Shown here: positions 33,121 to 40,612 of the stretch, one piece after another
How the letters are laid out: every line of letters starts with the position of its first letter
Numbering within the stretch: the stretch's first letter is position 1
NCBI RefSeq assembly: GCF_014656375.1
Contig: NZ_BNCH01000001.1
Location: 496,001 to 560,000 of the forward strand
Length of the DNA stretch: 64,000 nucleotides
Source of the DNA: Aliiroseovarius zhejiangensis
GTDB taxonomy: Bacteria; Pseudomonadota; Alphaproteobacteria; Rhodobacterales; Rhodobacteraceae
Direction of reading: 5' to 3'
Notes under the pieces: model-generated
What the model was told of the DNA's origin: nothing
Databases searched by the model: none
The model's input: the letters and a program-made list of their open reading frames with translations, nothing else
Translations under genes and position numbers: made by a program

Positions 33121-33602
33121 TGCACATGAAGTGCGACAAGCTGCCAAACCCATCGCGTGTCATAACGGATATCGGCCAGCACCCTGTGATCGTCGCGCGG
33201 ATAGACGATCCAGATCGGCCCCTTGTCGCGCGGAGTCAGTGCCGTCCCGTCCATGTAGAGTGCCGCGATCACGTCGAATTCGTGGAAGTCGCTTACGGGG
33301 ATGTCGATGACATAGTCGTTCAGCGCCCGCGCGGTCACCGTCTCGCCCCGCGCTCCGGCCAGCGCCAGGATGTCACGCATCAGGACCCCTCTGAAGAGCG
33401 GCCGTCCGTCGGTGACGGTCGTCGAGGTCGCGATCTCGTGCCACTCCAACGCATCCAGATCGGAGCGCAATATCTCCACCTGCCCGCCATCCACCGCTCC
33501 CGTCAGCGTCAACAGCGGGCTTTCCGCAATCGCTTTCGGCGCGGCAAGAGCGATCATCGCCAGCACGAGAAGGCATGAATAGAGGCGATGCGTAAGTGTC
33601 AT
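33117..33602 (-). CDS. Periplasmic molybdopterin-oxidoreductase-fold protein lacking the metal-ligand cysteine
   Basis: A 161-residue exported protein, signal peptide about 1-25 (ending AIAES). The mature chain resembles the oxidoreductase molybdopterin-binding (sulfite oxidase) domain: FRGVLMRDILALAGARG, ALNDYVIDIPVSDF, MDGTALTPRDKGPIWIVYPRDD and the C-terminal WVWQLVALHV. No cysteine occurs after the signal peptide, so the usual molybdenum ligand is absent and redox catalysis is unlikely. Stand-alone forms next to kinases are likely sensory. ATG 33602 is chosen over upstream starts because it opens directly into the signal peptide. Confidence 0.82.
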   Translation of the reverse strand: MTLTHRLYSCLLVLAMIALAAPKAIAESPLLTLTGAVDGGQVEILRSDLDALEWHEIATSTTVTDGRPLFRGVLMRDILALAGARGETVTARALNDYVIDIPVSDFHEFDVIAALYMDGTALTPRDKGPIWIVYPRDDHRVLADIRYDTRWVWQLVALHVQ

Positions 33603-33635
33603 GAGAATCGCGCGAATAATGAGGCCTGAGTGGAC

Positions 33636-33702
33636 GCTAGCACATATTTTTCCGCGTTGCCCCATTCAAACGGATGGGGTGCGAAACTGCGCCAGCACAT
33701 AT
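33636..33702. promoter_or_regulatory. Divergent promoter region with direct repeats around a palindrome
   Basis: Two direct repeats GCTAGCACATAT (33636-33647) and GCCAGCACATAT (33691-33702) lie 55 bases apart. Between them is the inverted repeat CCCCAT / ATGGGG (33660-33665, 33674-33679). The region separates the minus-strand sensor operon from the plus-strand secreted-protein operon. It is the likely binding site for the LuxR-type regulator. Confidence 0.5.
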
Positions 33703-33729
33703 CCTGCGACTCAACAAGGAGAACGTTAC

Positions 33730-34212
33730 ATGTTCATAAACGCTTTCATCCGCCGCTCGATCAATATTTGCGCCCTGTCCTGTCTTGTGGCAACGGCCGC
33801 CACTGCCCAGGAGCCTGGCGGTCAGGTCATCGGCAGCTTCGGAGAGCAGCCTTTGGAACTGGCGATCTCGCCGGATCTTTCAGCAGCGACGATCATTGGC
33901 AGTTACGCTGATGCATTCCTTTCCGGCGTACAGACCGCTGACGATCAGGAAACCGCCTTTGTGTCACTCATGCTGAGCGGCGAGTTGCCGGACCCCGCGG
34001 AACTGTCGCTCGAAATCGCCTTCGCGCAAGACATGGGGGCCAACTGGCGCGGCGACGGGGAGAGCCTTGCGCTGGAACTGGCGGAATTCTCTGCGACGGA
34101 TGGCATTGTGAGCCTCTCTGGCACCATCACTGGCGAAGTCAGCGGCGGACCCGACTCGGAAACGCGCCCCGTGACCCTCAGCTTTGACGCTCTTCTGGAG
34201 CAGGTGAACTGA
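33730..34212 (+). CDS. Secreted hypothetical protein, first gene of the VWA operon
   Basis: A 160-residue exported protein with a signal peptide ending ATAATAQ near residue 26. The mature part is acidic and predicted beta-rich, with GNWRGDGESLALELAEFS-like strands (GANWRGDGESLALEL) and a C-terminal block VSLSGTITGEV...PVTLSFDALLEQVN. That ending resembles the C-terminus of the protein at 37588-38103, so the two may be paralogues. The start at 33730 follows AAGGAGAACGTTAC. No known domain. Confidence 0.8.
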   Translation: MFINAFIRRSINICALSCLVATAATAQEPGGQVIGSFGEQPLELAISPDLSAATIIGSYADAFLSGVQTADDQETAFVSLMLSGELPDPAELSLEIAFAQDMGANWRGDGESLALELAEFSATDGIVSLSGTITGEVSGGPDSETRPVTLSFDALLEQVN

Positions 34213-34213
34213 C

Positions 34214-34564
34214 ATGCGGGCGGCTGCCATTTCGATGATCATGCTCGCCGCCCCCTTGGCAGCAGCCCCCGCAGATGGCGTCTATGACGGGTTTGACTGT
34301 GCGGCCCCGGTCAGCGACCAGCGCGTGACGTTACAGGGCAACCGGATCGTCTATTATGAGACCAGTTGCCGCCTGACCGATCCGCAAACCGTTGAAGGCT
34401 GGCAAAGCGCAACGCTCTACTGGGCCGACTGCCGAGGCGAAGGACAGGACTGGCGCGAACGCACGCTGCTGATGACGCGCATGGGCGGCGATCTGATCGT
34501 GATCGGCGATGGCTGGGCGGAACGCTATGCCCCCTGCCCGAACCTGCAACCGAGGCTCGATTGA
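34214..34564 (+). CDS. Small secreted hypothetical protein
   Basis: A 116-residue exported protein with signal peptide about 1-18. The mature part has four cysteines (FDCAAP, SCRLT, ADCRGEG, APCPNL) that could form two disulfides, and three tryptophans. I do not recognise the family. The start is one base after the previous stop, and its stop overlaps the start of the von Willebrand factor A gene (TGATG), so the three genes are translated as one unit. Confidence 0.75.
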   Translation: MRAAAISMIMLAAPLAAAPADGVYDGFDCAAPVSDQRVTLQGNRIVYYETSCRLTDPQTVEGWQSATLYWADCRGEGQDWRERTLLMTRMGGDLIVIGDGWAERYAPCPNLQPRLD

Positions 34565-35973
34565 TGCGAAACGCGATCTTCGCCGCCGCCCTCTGCGCTG
34601 CGACACCGCTGGCGGCGGAACCAGTCACTGTCATCGTATTCGACGCATCCGGGTCGATGTGGAACCGGCTCGAGGGCGATTTCAGCCGGATCGAAGTGGC
34701 GCGCGATGTTATGGGCAACTACTTCGTCGATCGCGATCCCGACGCGCCCTATGCGATCGTGGCCTATGGGCACAATCGCCGCGGCGATTGCGCAGATATC
34801 GAGGTGGTCACGCCAATGGGCCTCCATTTCGGCGCGGGCCAGGCCAACCGGCTGGTCGGGCTGATCCCCCAGGGCATGACGCCGCTGACCAACGCGCTGC
34901 AGGTGGCGCGCAAACAGATCCCCGACACGGCGGAGGCGGCCGATATCGTGCTGATCACCGACGGGCTGGAGAATTGCGGTGACGATCCTTGCGCGCTGGC
35001 GGACCGATTCGCCGCCGAAGGCATCGCGCTGCGTGCGCATGTCGTGGGTTTCGGCATGGCGCCGGGTGAGGTCGGCGCGCTCTCCTGCCTGCCCGATCAG
35101 ACCGGCGGATTGCTGTTCGAGGCTGCAACCGGGGCGGAACTTGCCGCCGCCCTTGCGCAGGTAACGCCCGCCGAACCGGTCGCGGTCACGGTAGTAATGT
35201 CGCTTCATGCGGTCTCTGCCGAAACCGGGGCGCCGCTGGGCGCAGCCGACTGGCAGATCGCGGACGAGACTGGCGCGGTCGTCGCGGAAGGCGAAAGGAG
35301 CGATCCTTTCGACATCGTCCTGCCCCCGGGGGAATACAGCGTCGCTGCAACCGCACCGGGCCACTCCGGCGAGATGGCCCTGACCGTCCGGCCTGACATA
35401 GTTCAGCGCGTGGCTGTGCCCTTGACTGAGGATCGTCCCGAAGCATCGCTTGAGGCCCCCGAAACCGCCCCGGCGGGCGGAGCTCTCAATGTCTCGTGGT
35501 CCGGTCCCGATGCCGAGGGCGACCGGATCACGCTGGCCAGCCCCGGTGCATCGGCGGGAGAGACATTCGCGGTGACGCTGACCCGGAACGGCAACCCCGT
35601 GACGCTGCGCCTGCCCGACGAGACCGGCCCTTACGAACTGCGTTACGAACAGAACCGGCCAGAGCGCATCCTCGCCACGCGCCCGATCACCCTGACTGCG
35701 CCCGGGGCCAGCATCTCGCCGCCGGACACAGCTCCCCCCGGCGAAAGGTTCGAGGTCGCCTGGACCGGACCCGCCGGCCCGAAGGACGAGATCGTGCTGG
35801 CGGAAGCCGGCTCGCCCGATGATGTCCGTATCACGGCAACCCAGACGCGATGGGGATCTCCTGCAAAGCTCAAGGCGCCCGAAACCGCCGGCACCTATGA
35901 ACTGCGCTACCGCGTCGGCGCCTCGGGCCGCATCATCGCGCGTGCGCCCGTCATTATAGGAGCAACCGAATGA
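34564..35973 (+). CDS. Secreted von Willebrand factor A domain protein
   Basis: A 469-residue exported protein (signal peptide about 1-18). The VWA domain (about 20-205) has an intact metal-ion-dependent adhesion site DASGS (D27, S29, S31), the threonine in GMTPLTNAL and the aspartate in ITDGLENCGDD. After a linker domain (about 210-290) come two similar beta-sandwich units of about 90 residues. They begin ETAPAGGALNVSWSGP and DTAPPGERFEVAWTGP and end TGPYELRYEQN and AGTYELRYRVG. It could bind a protein partner or surface through the VWA domain. Stop and next start overlap (ATGA). Confidence 0.9.
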   Translation: MRNAIFAAALCAATPLAAEPVTVIVFDASGSMWNRLEGDFSRIEVARDVMGNYFVDRDPDAPYAIVAYGHNRRGDCADIEVVTPMGLHFGAGQANRLVGLIPQGMTPLTNALQVARKQIPDTAEAADIVLITDGLENCGDDPCALADRFAAEGIALRAHVVGFGMAPGEVGALSCLPDQTGGLLFEAATGAELAAALAQVTPAEPVAVTVVMSLHAVSAETGAPLGAADWQIADETGAVVAEGERSDPFDIVLPPGEYSVAATAPGHSGEMALTVRPDIVQRVAVPLTEDRPEASLEAPETAPAGGALNVSWSGPDAEGDRITLASPGASAGETFAVTLTRNGNPVTLRLPDETGPYELRYEQNRPERILATRPITLTAPGASISPPDTAPPGERFEVAWTGPAGPKDEIVLAEAGSPDDVRITATQTRWGSPAKLKAPETAGTYELRYRVGASGRIIARAPVIIGATE

Positions 35974-36521
35974 TCCGCGCTGCATTTTCCGCTCTTCTTT
36001 TCGCCATTGCTGCTCCGGCATTAGCCCAGCAGAACACCGCCATCCCAAACGAGATCTGCTCTGAAATACCACGGGGCGCGGACAAGCTCGATCTGCGGCG
36101 CATCGGACCGTTGCTGGAAGGCAGTTGGACCGAGACAGCCGTGGGCATCGGAGCCACAATGGGCGTTCACAGGAACGCTCTCGAGATCGTCTACGACCGG
36201 ATGCGCAACAGGCTCTACATCGCCGCTGACGGGATGCAGACCGAACTCGTCCCGGTACGGGGTGGCAACAGGGAGTTGCGCTATGATTTCGTCAAGGGCG
36301 CGCCGATGGACCCGAGCATGTTCGCGATCGAGCCGGATGTGGTCGAATGGGCCTTCGTGCTTGGGTGCTACATCGGCCTTGCCCCGCAATTCTCGTGGCA
36401 CATTGGCAGCGGCGCACGGCGTGCAGACGGCATCATCAGCTTCTTCTCCGAAACGGAGGCGATGGGGACGAAATGGAACTCGGGCAGAGGCGCCCGCGAA
36501 GTCAGCCTGAGCCGGAGGTGA
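35970..36521 (+). CDS. Secreted hypothetical protein
   Basis: A 183-residue exported protein, signal peptide about 1-20 (ending APALAQ). Two cysteines, in EICSEIPRG and VLGCYIG, may pair. The chain looks mainly beta (NRLYIAADGMQTELVPVRGG, REVSLSRR). No family recognised. It overlaps the stop of the VWA gene by four bases, and its own stop overlaps the GTG start of the next gene, keeping the operon tightly coupled. Confidence 0.75.
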   Translation: MIRAAFSALLFAIAAPALAQQNTAIPNEICSEIPRGADKLDLRRIGPLLEGSWTETAVGIGATMGVHRNALEIVYDRMRNRLYIAADGMQTELVPVRGGNRELRYDFVKGAPMDPSMFAIEPDVVEWAFVLGCYIGLAPQFSWHIGSGARRADGIISFFSETEAMGTKWNSGRGAREVSLSRR

Positions 36522-36997
36522 TCTTGTTGAGACGGCTTTTTCTTGGATTTTGCGTCGCCGCCACGCCGGCGCTCGCACTCGACTCGGTCGGCACCGTGAC
36601 GGCCTATCTGGATGGCGCCGACCTGACGTGGGAGGTGCTGCGGATGGAAGACGGTTCCACCATGGCACAGGTCAACGATATCGGTCCGCTGACCCTGATC
36701 GACATCAACGCCATGGGGGACGGGCATTTTCACATCAACCTGATTTTCGAAGGGAAGCCTTCGGCAGACTCGGCCCCTGCGGGCATTACCATCGACATCC
36801 GTCCCGACGGCGCGACCGGCCCTGCCTGGCAAAGCGATGGGGCGCCGTACCCGCCCAAGCTTATGCTCGAACGGCTCGACCTCGATGGCGCAGGCCGGGT
36901 GGAGGCCAGGTTCGTCGCCTCCCTCTGCCGCAGCGATGCGCCGACAACATGCAAACTCGTCGAGGGCCGGATCGACACCGGTCTGGGGATGCCGTGA
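36518..36997 (+). CDS. Secreted hypothetical protein with GTG start
   Basis: A 159-residue exported protein. The frame is open upstream, but GTG at 36518 overlaps the previous stop (GTGA) and opens into a signal peptide (LLRRLFLGFCVAATPALA). The mature part starts LDSVGTVTAYLDGADLTWEV and has a DIRPDG segment and two closely spaced cysteines near the C-terminus (LCRSDAPTTCKLVEGR). The beta-rich pattern suggests a small domain, possibly carbohydrate- or protein-binding, but it is not recognised. Confidence 0.7.
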   Translation: MILLRRLFLGFCVAATPALALDSVGTVTAYLDGADLTWEVLRMEDGSTMAQVNDIGPLTLIDINAMGDGHFHINLIFEGKPSADSAPAGITIDIRPDGATGPAWQSDGAPYPPKLMLERLDLDGAGRVEARFVASLCRSDAPTTCKLVEGRIDTGLGMP

Positions 36998-37067
36998 CCC
37001 TGCCGGATCTGCTCGCGATGGCTGCTTCATTTTCTTCTTGGCTGTCGAAAACGGGGGAGCCTCGGCC

Positions 37068-37571
37068 ATGATGGCGCGGCTGAACACCCCCAAGCGGTTC
37101 GAGATCGAACTAGCCATACCCCGTTTCATTCTGTGGTTCGTGATGCTGCCGGTGGTTCCGGTCACAATTTTCGGGCTGGCACATCTTCTGGGCGGCGAGG
37201 TGATGACCGGGCTGATCCTGCTGGTGGGCCTCAACGGCGCATTTTACCTTGGCCACGCCTCCCTGTCCGAACGTACGATCCTGACGCTCGACAAGGTGTC
37301 AAGGCTGGTGACTGTCAGCCGAGACTCGCGGTTCCGCCCGCGATCGGACACCTATCCTCTCGACGCGCTGGACAGTGCCGAACTTGAACGAAACCACACA
37401 TCTTCCGAAGAACGCACGACGTCGAAGGTGATGCTCGTATTCCGCAACACCCGGCCCGCGACCAGGATTCCGCTGTCGGGCTGGGGCGTGTCAGGGGACG
37501 GCCCCGGCAGGATCGCCGACGAGATCAACGACTGGCTGCGGCGAAACGTGTTTTCCCAAGACGACCAATGA
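37068..37571 (+). CDS. Two-helix membrane protein, hypothetical
   Basis: A 167-residue protein without a cleavable signal. Two membrane helices at about 18-42 and 46-66 (IPRFILWFVMLPVVPVTIFG and TGLILLVGLNGAFYLG) are followed by a cytoplasmic or periplasmic beta domain (TLDKVSRLVTVSRDSRFRPR, SKVMLVFRNTRPATRIPLSG). The layout resembles small PH-like membrane proteins of unknown function. The start 37068 has GGGGGAG upstream; ATG 37071 is an alternative. It is the only clearly membrane-embedded member of the plus-strand operon. Confidence 0.72.
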   Translation: MMARLNTPKRFEIELAIPRFILWFVMLPVVPVTIFGLAHLLGGEVMTGLILLVGLNGAFYLGHASLSERTILTLDKVSRLVTVSRDSRFRPRSDTYPLDALDSAELERNHTSSEERTTSKVMLVFRNTRPATRIPLSGWGVSGDGPGRIADEINDWLRRNVFSQDDQ

Positions 37572-37587
37572 TCAGCAACGGAGCCAC

Positions 37588-38103
37588 ATGGTGCACATCA
37601 GACCCCTTTTCATCGGCACAGCCCTCGCGGCCGGCCTTTTCGCCACCTTCGGTCAGGCCCAAAGTTCGGGCGAGATAACCGTGATGATCGCGGGCGCGGA
37701 ACGGACCATCCCCGTCTGGGCCGAACAGAGCGACTGGAGCGGCAGCGAGGACTGGCCTTCGATCAACATCCATGTGCGCGATTTCACCGATAACGGGGAA
37801 GAGCCAATCGTTGTATCCTTGGGCTTCGAGGCGTCCCGCTGGGAACCGAGCGTGCCAGAGTTGGATATGAGTCTGTACGAGAACAAGGAGCGCGTCGCCG
37901 TGCTTTATGGCCGCGAAGAGCAGGAGCGTGGCGGGCTGAGCGTCACCCTCGACGATCACTCGATCGACGGCACGCAACTGAGTATCAGCGGCAGCTTCGA
38001 GGGCAAGCTGGGACCTTCGGACAACTTTGGCAACGACATCGACCTGTCGCAGGGCGTTCCCGTCACCGGGACCTTTTCCGTCACGCTGGAGCAGTTGGAA
38101 TGA
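37588..38103 (+). CDS. Secreted hypothetical protein, last gene of the VWA operon
   Basis: A 171-residue exported protein, signal peptide about 1-22 (ending TFGQAQ). The mature part is acidic and beta-rich, with the tryptophan-rich stretch QSDWSGSEDWPSINIHVRD. Its ending, LSISGSFEGKLG...GTFSVTLEQLE, resembles that of the first gene of the operon (33730-34212), so it may be a distant paralogue. GGAG precedes the start. It ends just before the phage remnant. No known domain. Confidence 0.75.
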   Translation: MVHIRPLFIGTALAAGLFATFGQAQSSGEITVMIAGAERTIPVWAEQSDWSGSEDWPSINIHVRDFTDNGEEPIVVSLGFEASRWEPSVPELDMSLYENKERVAVLYGREEQERGGLSVTLDDHSIDGTQLSISGSFEGKLGPSDNFGNDIDLSQGVPVTGTFSVTLEQLE

Positions 38104-38146
38104 GTGTTCGTGATTGGTCGATTCTTCGGACGGCAGCAGCCTATCT

Positions 38147-38308
38147 TTAGCTAGCCTGCGCCTGAGATCCCCGGCTGTATTCGACCACGGGCGGGCACCC
38201 TCCGAGGCTGGCGACGTCAAAAGCGCCCGTGGCGCAGCCGCTCGGCCAGATCGTCGCGAGACCGAGGACGGCGCGCCGCTGCCTCGAGCATTCGCTTTTG
38301 GGCGTCAT
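38147..38308 (-). pseudogene. Truncated Rz1-like outer-membrane spanin
   Basis: This is a short frame nested in the i-spanin gene in another reading frame, the classic Rz/Rz1 layout. It reads RRAVLGLATIWPSGCATG, then GGCPPVVEYSRGSQAQAS, and stops. Related phage proteins carry the same CPPVVEYS block but continue for about 40 more residues. The lipobox-like PSGC has proline where leucine is usual. The stop at 38147 marks where the phage sequence is cut at the island border. ATG 38329 is an alternative start. Confidence 0.6.
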
Positions 38309-38474
38309 AGGTTTTCTCCATGGTTTCAAGCTGCTCGGTCAGTCGGCCGGCGCGCTCGCCTGAGCGGCGCAGGGAAAGCAGGAACAGCAGGATCGCGAGT
38401 GCGATGACGCCGTAACGGAGCCCAGTGCGCGCCCATGCCGATCCGGCGCTCCCGGTGAGCAGCCCGGCGATCAC
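38217..38474 (-). CDS. Rz-like inner-membrane spanin
   Basis: An 85-residue protein with one N-terminal membrane helix (LRYGVIALAILLFLLSL) followed by a charged coiled coil (RRSGERAGRLTEQLETMEK) and a basic tail. Position after the endolysin, size, topology and the nested lipoprotein frame all fit an Rz-type i-spanin, which spans the periplasm and fuses membranes at lysis. The GTG start overlaps the endolysin stop (GTGA at 38474-38471). Confidence 0.7.
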   Translation of the reverse strand: MIAGLLTGSAGSAWARTGLRYGVIALAILLFLLSLRRSGERAGRLTEQLETMEKTYDAQKRMLEAAARRPRSRDDLAERLRHGRF

Positions 38475-39145
38475 CGTCGCCCCCTCTTCCAGTCGTCGAG
38501 CCGGGCGTAGATCGTGACCGCGATACCGCCGAGAGCCACGGCGATGAATACCCAGCGCAGGGTATCGAGATAGGGCACAAGCGGCAGGATTGCGGATTGG
38601 GTCTCGGCGAGGACGCTCTGCGCCACCTCGACCCCAGCTGCGCCCAGCGTCGCCACGCCTGCCGCACCACCCGCCTTCATGGTGCGGCTCTCGGCCAGCA
38701 CTTCGCGCGCTGGAGGGGCTTCTTCGGCGAAGGCGGTCGCCCGGACCGGGAACCACTCGCCCCAGTGCCGTGCGGGCCCGAGATCAACATGGATGAACCC
38801 CGACCGGGGGTAGAATCCGAAGCCGAGGAACCCGACCGCCCGTGCCGCCGCCTCGAACGCCAACGGGTCATGGTTCGCCATGGCGATGTCGAAGGCGGCG
38901 CCGTCCATGTGCTTTGACCGGGTCGCGCCGCCGACGGCGCGGTTGTGCTCAGGGCTACGATCGGCGGAGCGGACGATCAGCGGCTTGCCTAGCCGGTCGC
39001 GCAGCGCCTGCAGCTTGTCGAGGGCCGGTTCGTTGACCAGCAGCTTGCCGGTGCCCCGGCATGCGATCTCGGCGGGCGAGAAGTTTGGCCAGCGCCAGGC
39101 ACCCTCCGGCGCCTCGCGCCAGTGGTCGTAAAAGGTCGTGGTCAT
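38471..39145 (-). CDS. Phage endolysin, peptidase M15 family, with C-terminal membrane helix
   Basis: A 224-residue zinc peptidase of the M15_3 family that cleaves peptidoglycan cross-bridges. Metal and active-site features are SKHMDGAAFDIA (zinc His and Asp) and GFIHVDLG (zinc His), preceded by LIVRSADRSPEHNRAVGGA. After the catalytic domain (about 1-135) comes a helical linker, then a membrane helix near 193-215 (LRWVFIAVALGGIAVTIYA). The helix may hold the enzyme at the membrane. GGAGGACCCCA precedes the ATG. Confidence 0.88.
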   Translation of the reverse strand: MTTTFYDHWREAPEGAWRWPNFSPAEIACRGTGKLLVNEPALDKLQALRDRLGKPLIVRSADRSPEHNRAVGGATRSKHMDGAAFDIAMANHDPLAFEAAARAVGFLGFGFYPRSGFIHVDLGPARHWGEWFPVRATAFAEEAPPAREVLAESRTMKAGGAAGVATLGAAGVEVAQSVLAETQSAILPLVPYLDTLRWVFIAVALGGIAVTIYARLDDWKRGRR

Positions 39146-39163
39146 TGGGGTCCTCCAGAAACG

Positions 39164-39186
39164 AAAAACCCGCCTCGAGGGCGGGT
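39164..39186 (-). terminator. Rho-independent terminator between holin-like and endolysin genes
   Basis: Stem ACCCGCC / GGCGGGT with loop TCGAG, followed on the minus strand by five U residues. It lies downstream of the holin-like gene and would separate it from the endolysin. Confidence 0.75.
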
Positions 39187-39217
39187 GCGGTTTAACGAAC
39201 GGGTCGGATGGCTTGGG

Positions 39218-39508
39218 CTACGGGCCGTTGCCGAAGAACTTCAGCTTGATGGCAACGCCGGCGAGCAGCGCGAGCAAGACCGCGGTGGTGATGGCGCGGA
39301 CGACGGTTTGCACGGCCGTGCGGCGAACAAGCCGAAGCAAATCCAGCATCGAGCGCAGGTCGCGGATGTCGAGCGCCGCCTCGTCGCCTTCGAGCCCGAC
39401 ATCGGCGAGCGCGCGCTTGGCGCCTTCCTCGGCGGCGCGCGCGAGGATCGCCTCGAACTCGTGCTCTGGCATGCGGACGAAGCCGTCCTCCGGGCGTTGT
39501 GGGGCCAT
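39218..39508 (-). CDS. DUF6127-type phage holin-like protein
   Basis: A 96-residue protein with a helical cytoplasmic part (HEFEAILARAAEEGAKRALAD, DLRSMLDLLRLVRRTA) and a single C-terminal membrane helix (TTAVLLALLAGVAIKLKFFG). This matches the small phage proteins called DUF6127, which sit between tail and endolysin genes and are thought to act in lysis. Its position between DUF2793 and endolysin genes supports that reading. Confidence 0.75.
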   Translation of the reverse strand: MAPQRPEDGFVRMPEHEFEAILARAAEEGAKRALADVGLEGDEAALDIRDLRSMLDLLRLVRRTAVQTVVRAITTAVLLALLAGVAIKLKFFGNGP

Positions 39509-39520
39509 GGCGTGCCTCCC

Positions 39521-40612
39521 TCAGCCGATCTTCATGCCCCAGAAGGACGTCTGGTCGGCGGCGAAATAGCCGTCCGCGGCGCGGAAGTTGCCCTGCAGTT
39601 CGACGGTGTCGCCGGGTGTGAGCGCGACCATCGTCTGAAGCCAGAGTGCCGTCGCCTCGGAGATATGCGCGCCGCTGATCTCGCCGAACGAGCCGCGGAT
39701 CTCGGTTGTGCCGTTCAGCACGAGCCGGCCGCTCATCCGCGCCGACGTGCTGGCGTTGACCTTGTAGACCAGGGTCGCGCCGAAGAGGTAGGTGCCGTCC
39801 ACCGGGGCCACGAAGCGGTTGTTCGCTGCGTCGAAGACCCCCTGATCGTTATAGTCGGTGTTGTTCAGCCCGATCTTCGTCCAGGTCCCGACGCCGACGT
39901 AGTTGTCGTAGTTCGTGTACGCCTTGAACCGGGGCAGCCGGGGCTGGTCGACGATGCCGGTGGCGTTGTCGACGCTGAGCCCGTCGAAGAAGGTACTGCC
40001 GTCGGCGGAGACCGCGAGGCGGAAGCGGTCGGAGCCGAAGAGGCCAACCAGCGCCTTTGTCACGAAGCCGGTCTGCAGCGTCAGGCCAAGATCGTCGCCG
40101 GCCGCCTCCTTGTTCATGGTGTAGAACAGATCGCCGGTGCCGCCCTCGGCCACGGTCTTCGCGGTCCAGAGCGCGGCGTTCAGCTTGGCCGAGAACGGGT
40201 TAGATGCGTCCGCCGTCGTCCCCAGCCCCAGCAATGCCATGTTCTGCAGCGCCGCGGGCGTAGTCCCGATCCAGCCCGCGCCGCCGTAAACCAGCAGCAG
40301 CCCCTCGTCCTCGACCCACGCGCGCCAGCCGGTCCGCGGTGGCAGGCGCAGCCACGCCCCGTCCGTCCAAAGCGCGACGTTCAGGTCCCAGCCCGCCCAA
40401 TCGCCCGTCGCGCCAGAGCCGACGATGTAGCGGTCGCCGTCGGCCGGGCTGCCTGGCGGTGCGGTCAGGTCGCGGTCGAGGACGGAAAGCTGGACAAGCC
40501 CGTCGAGCAGCCGCAGCGCCTCGTTGTGGGTGACATGTTTCTGGGCCTGCGCCGCGAGGATGGGCGATGGTCGAGCAGAAGACAACGGTCTGCCGGTCGC
40601 CTGCCTTCTCAC
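39521..40612 (-). CDS. DUF2793 phage tail/host-recognition protein, 5' end chimeric
   Basis: A 363-residue protein. From about residue 17 on it is a standard DUF2793 protein: ILAAQAQKHVTHNEALRLLD, PPGSPADGDRYIVG, GWRAWVEDEGLLLVY. The C-terminal beta domain of about 130 residues is C1q-like (VAPVDGTYLFGATLVYKVN, GDTVELQGNFRAADGYFA). Such proteins are tail fibres or spikes in Rhodobacterales phages and gene transfer agents. The first 16 residues are foreign: they come from the helicase fragment read in another frame, so the natural start was lost in a recombination near 40563. Confidence 0.8.
   Translation of the reverse strand: MRRQATGRPLSSARPSPILAAQAQKHVTHNEALRLLDGLVQLSVLDRDLTAPPGSPADGDRYIVGSGATGDWAGWDLNVALWTDGAWLRLPPRTGWRAWVEDEGLLLVYGGAGWIGTTPAALQNMALLGLGTTADASNPFSAKLNAALWTAKTVAEGGTGDLFYTMNKEAAGDDLGLTLQTGFVTKALVGLFGSDRFRLAVSADGSTFFDGLSVDNATGIVDQPRLPRFKAYTNYDNYVGVGTWTKIGLNNTDYNDQGVFDAANNRFVAPVDGTYLFGATLVYKVNASTSARMSGRLVLNGTTEIRGSFGEISGAHISEATALWLQTMVALTPGDTVELQGNFRAADGYFAADQTSFWGMKIG

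Noticed and set aside
34525-36159. 544-codon open frame on the minus strand
   Set aside because: It is antisense to the VWA gene and its neighbour, has no domain or signal, and exists because of high-GC third positions.
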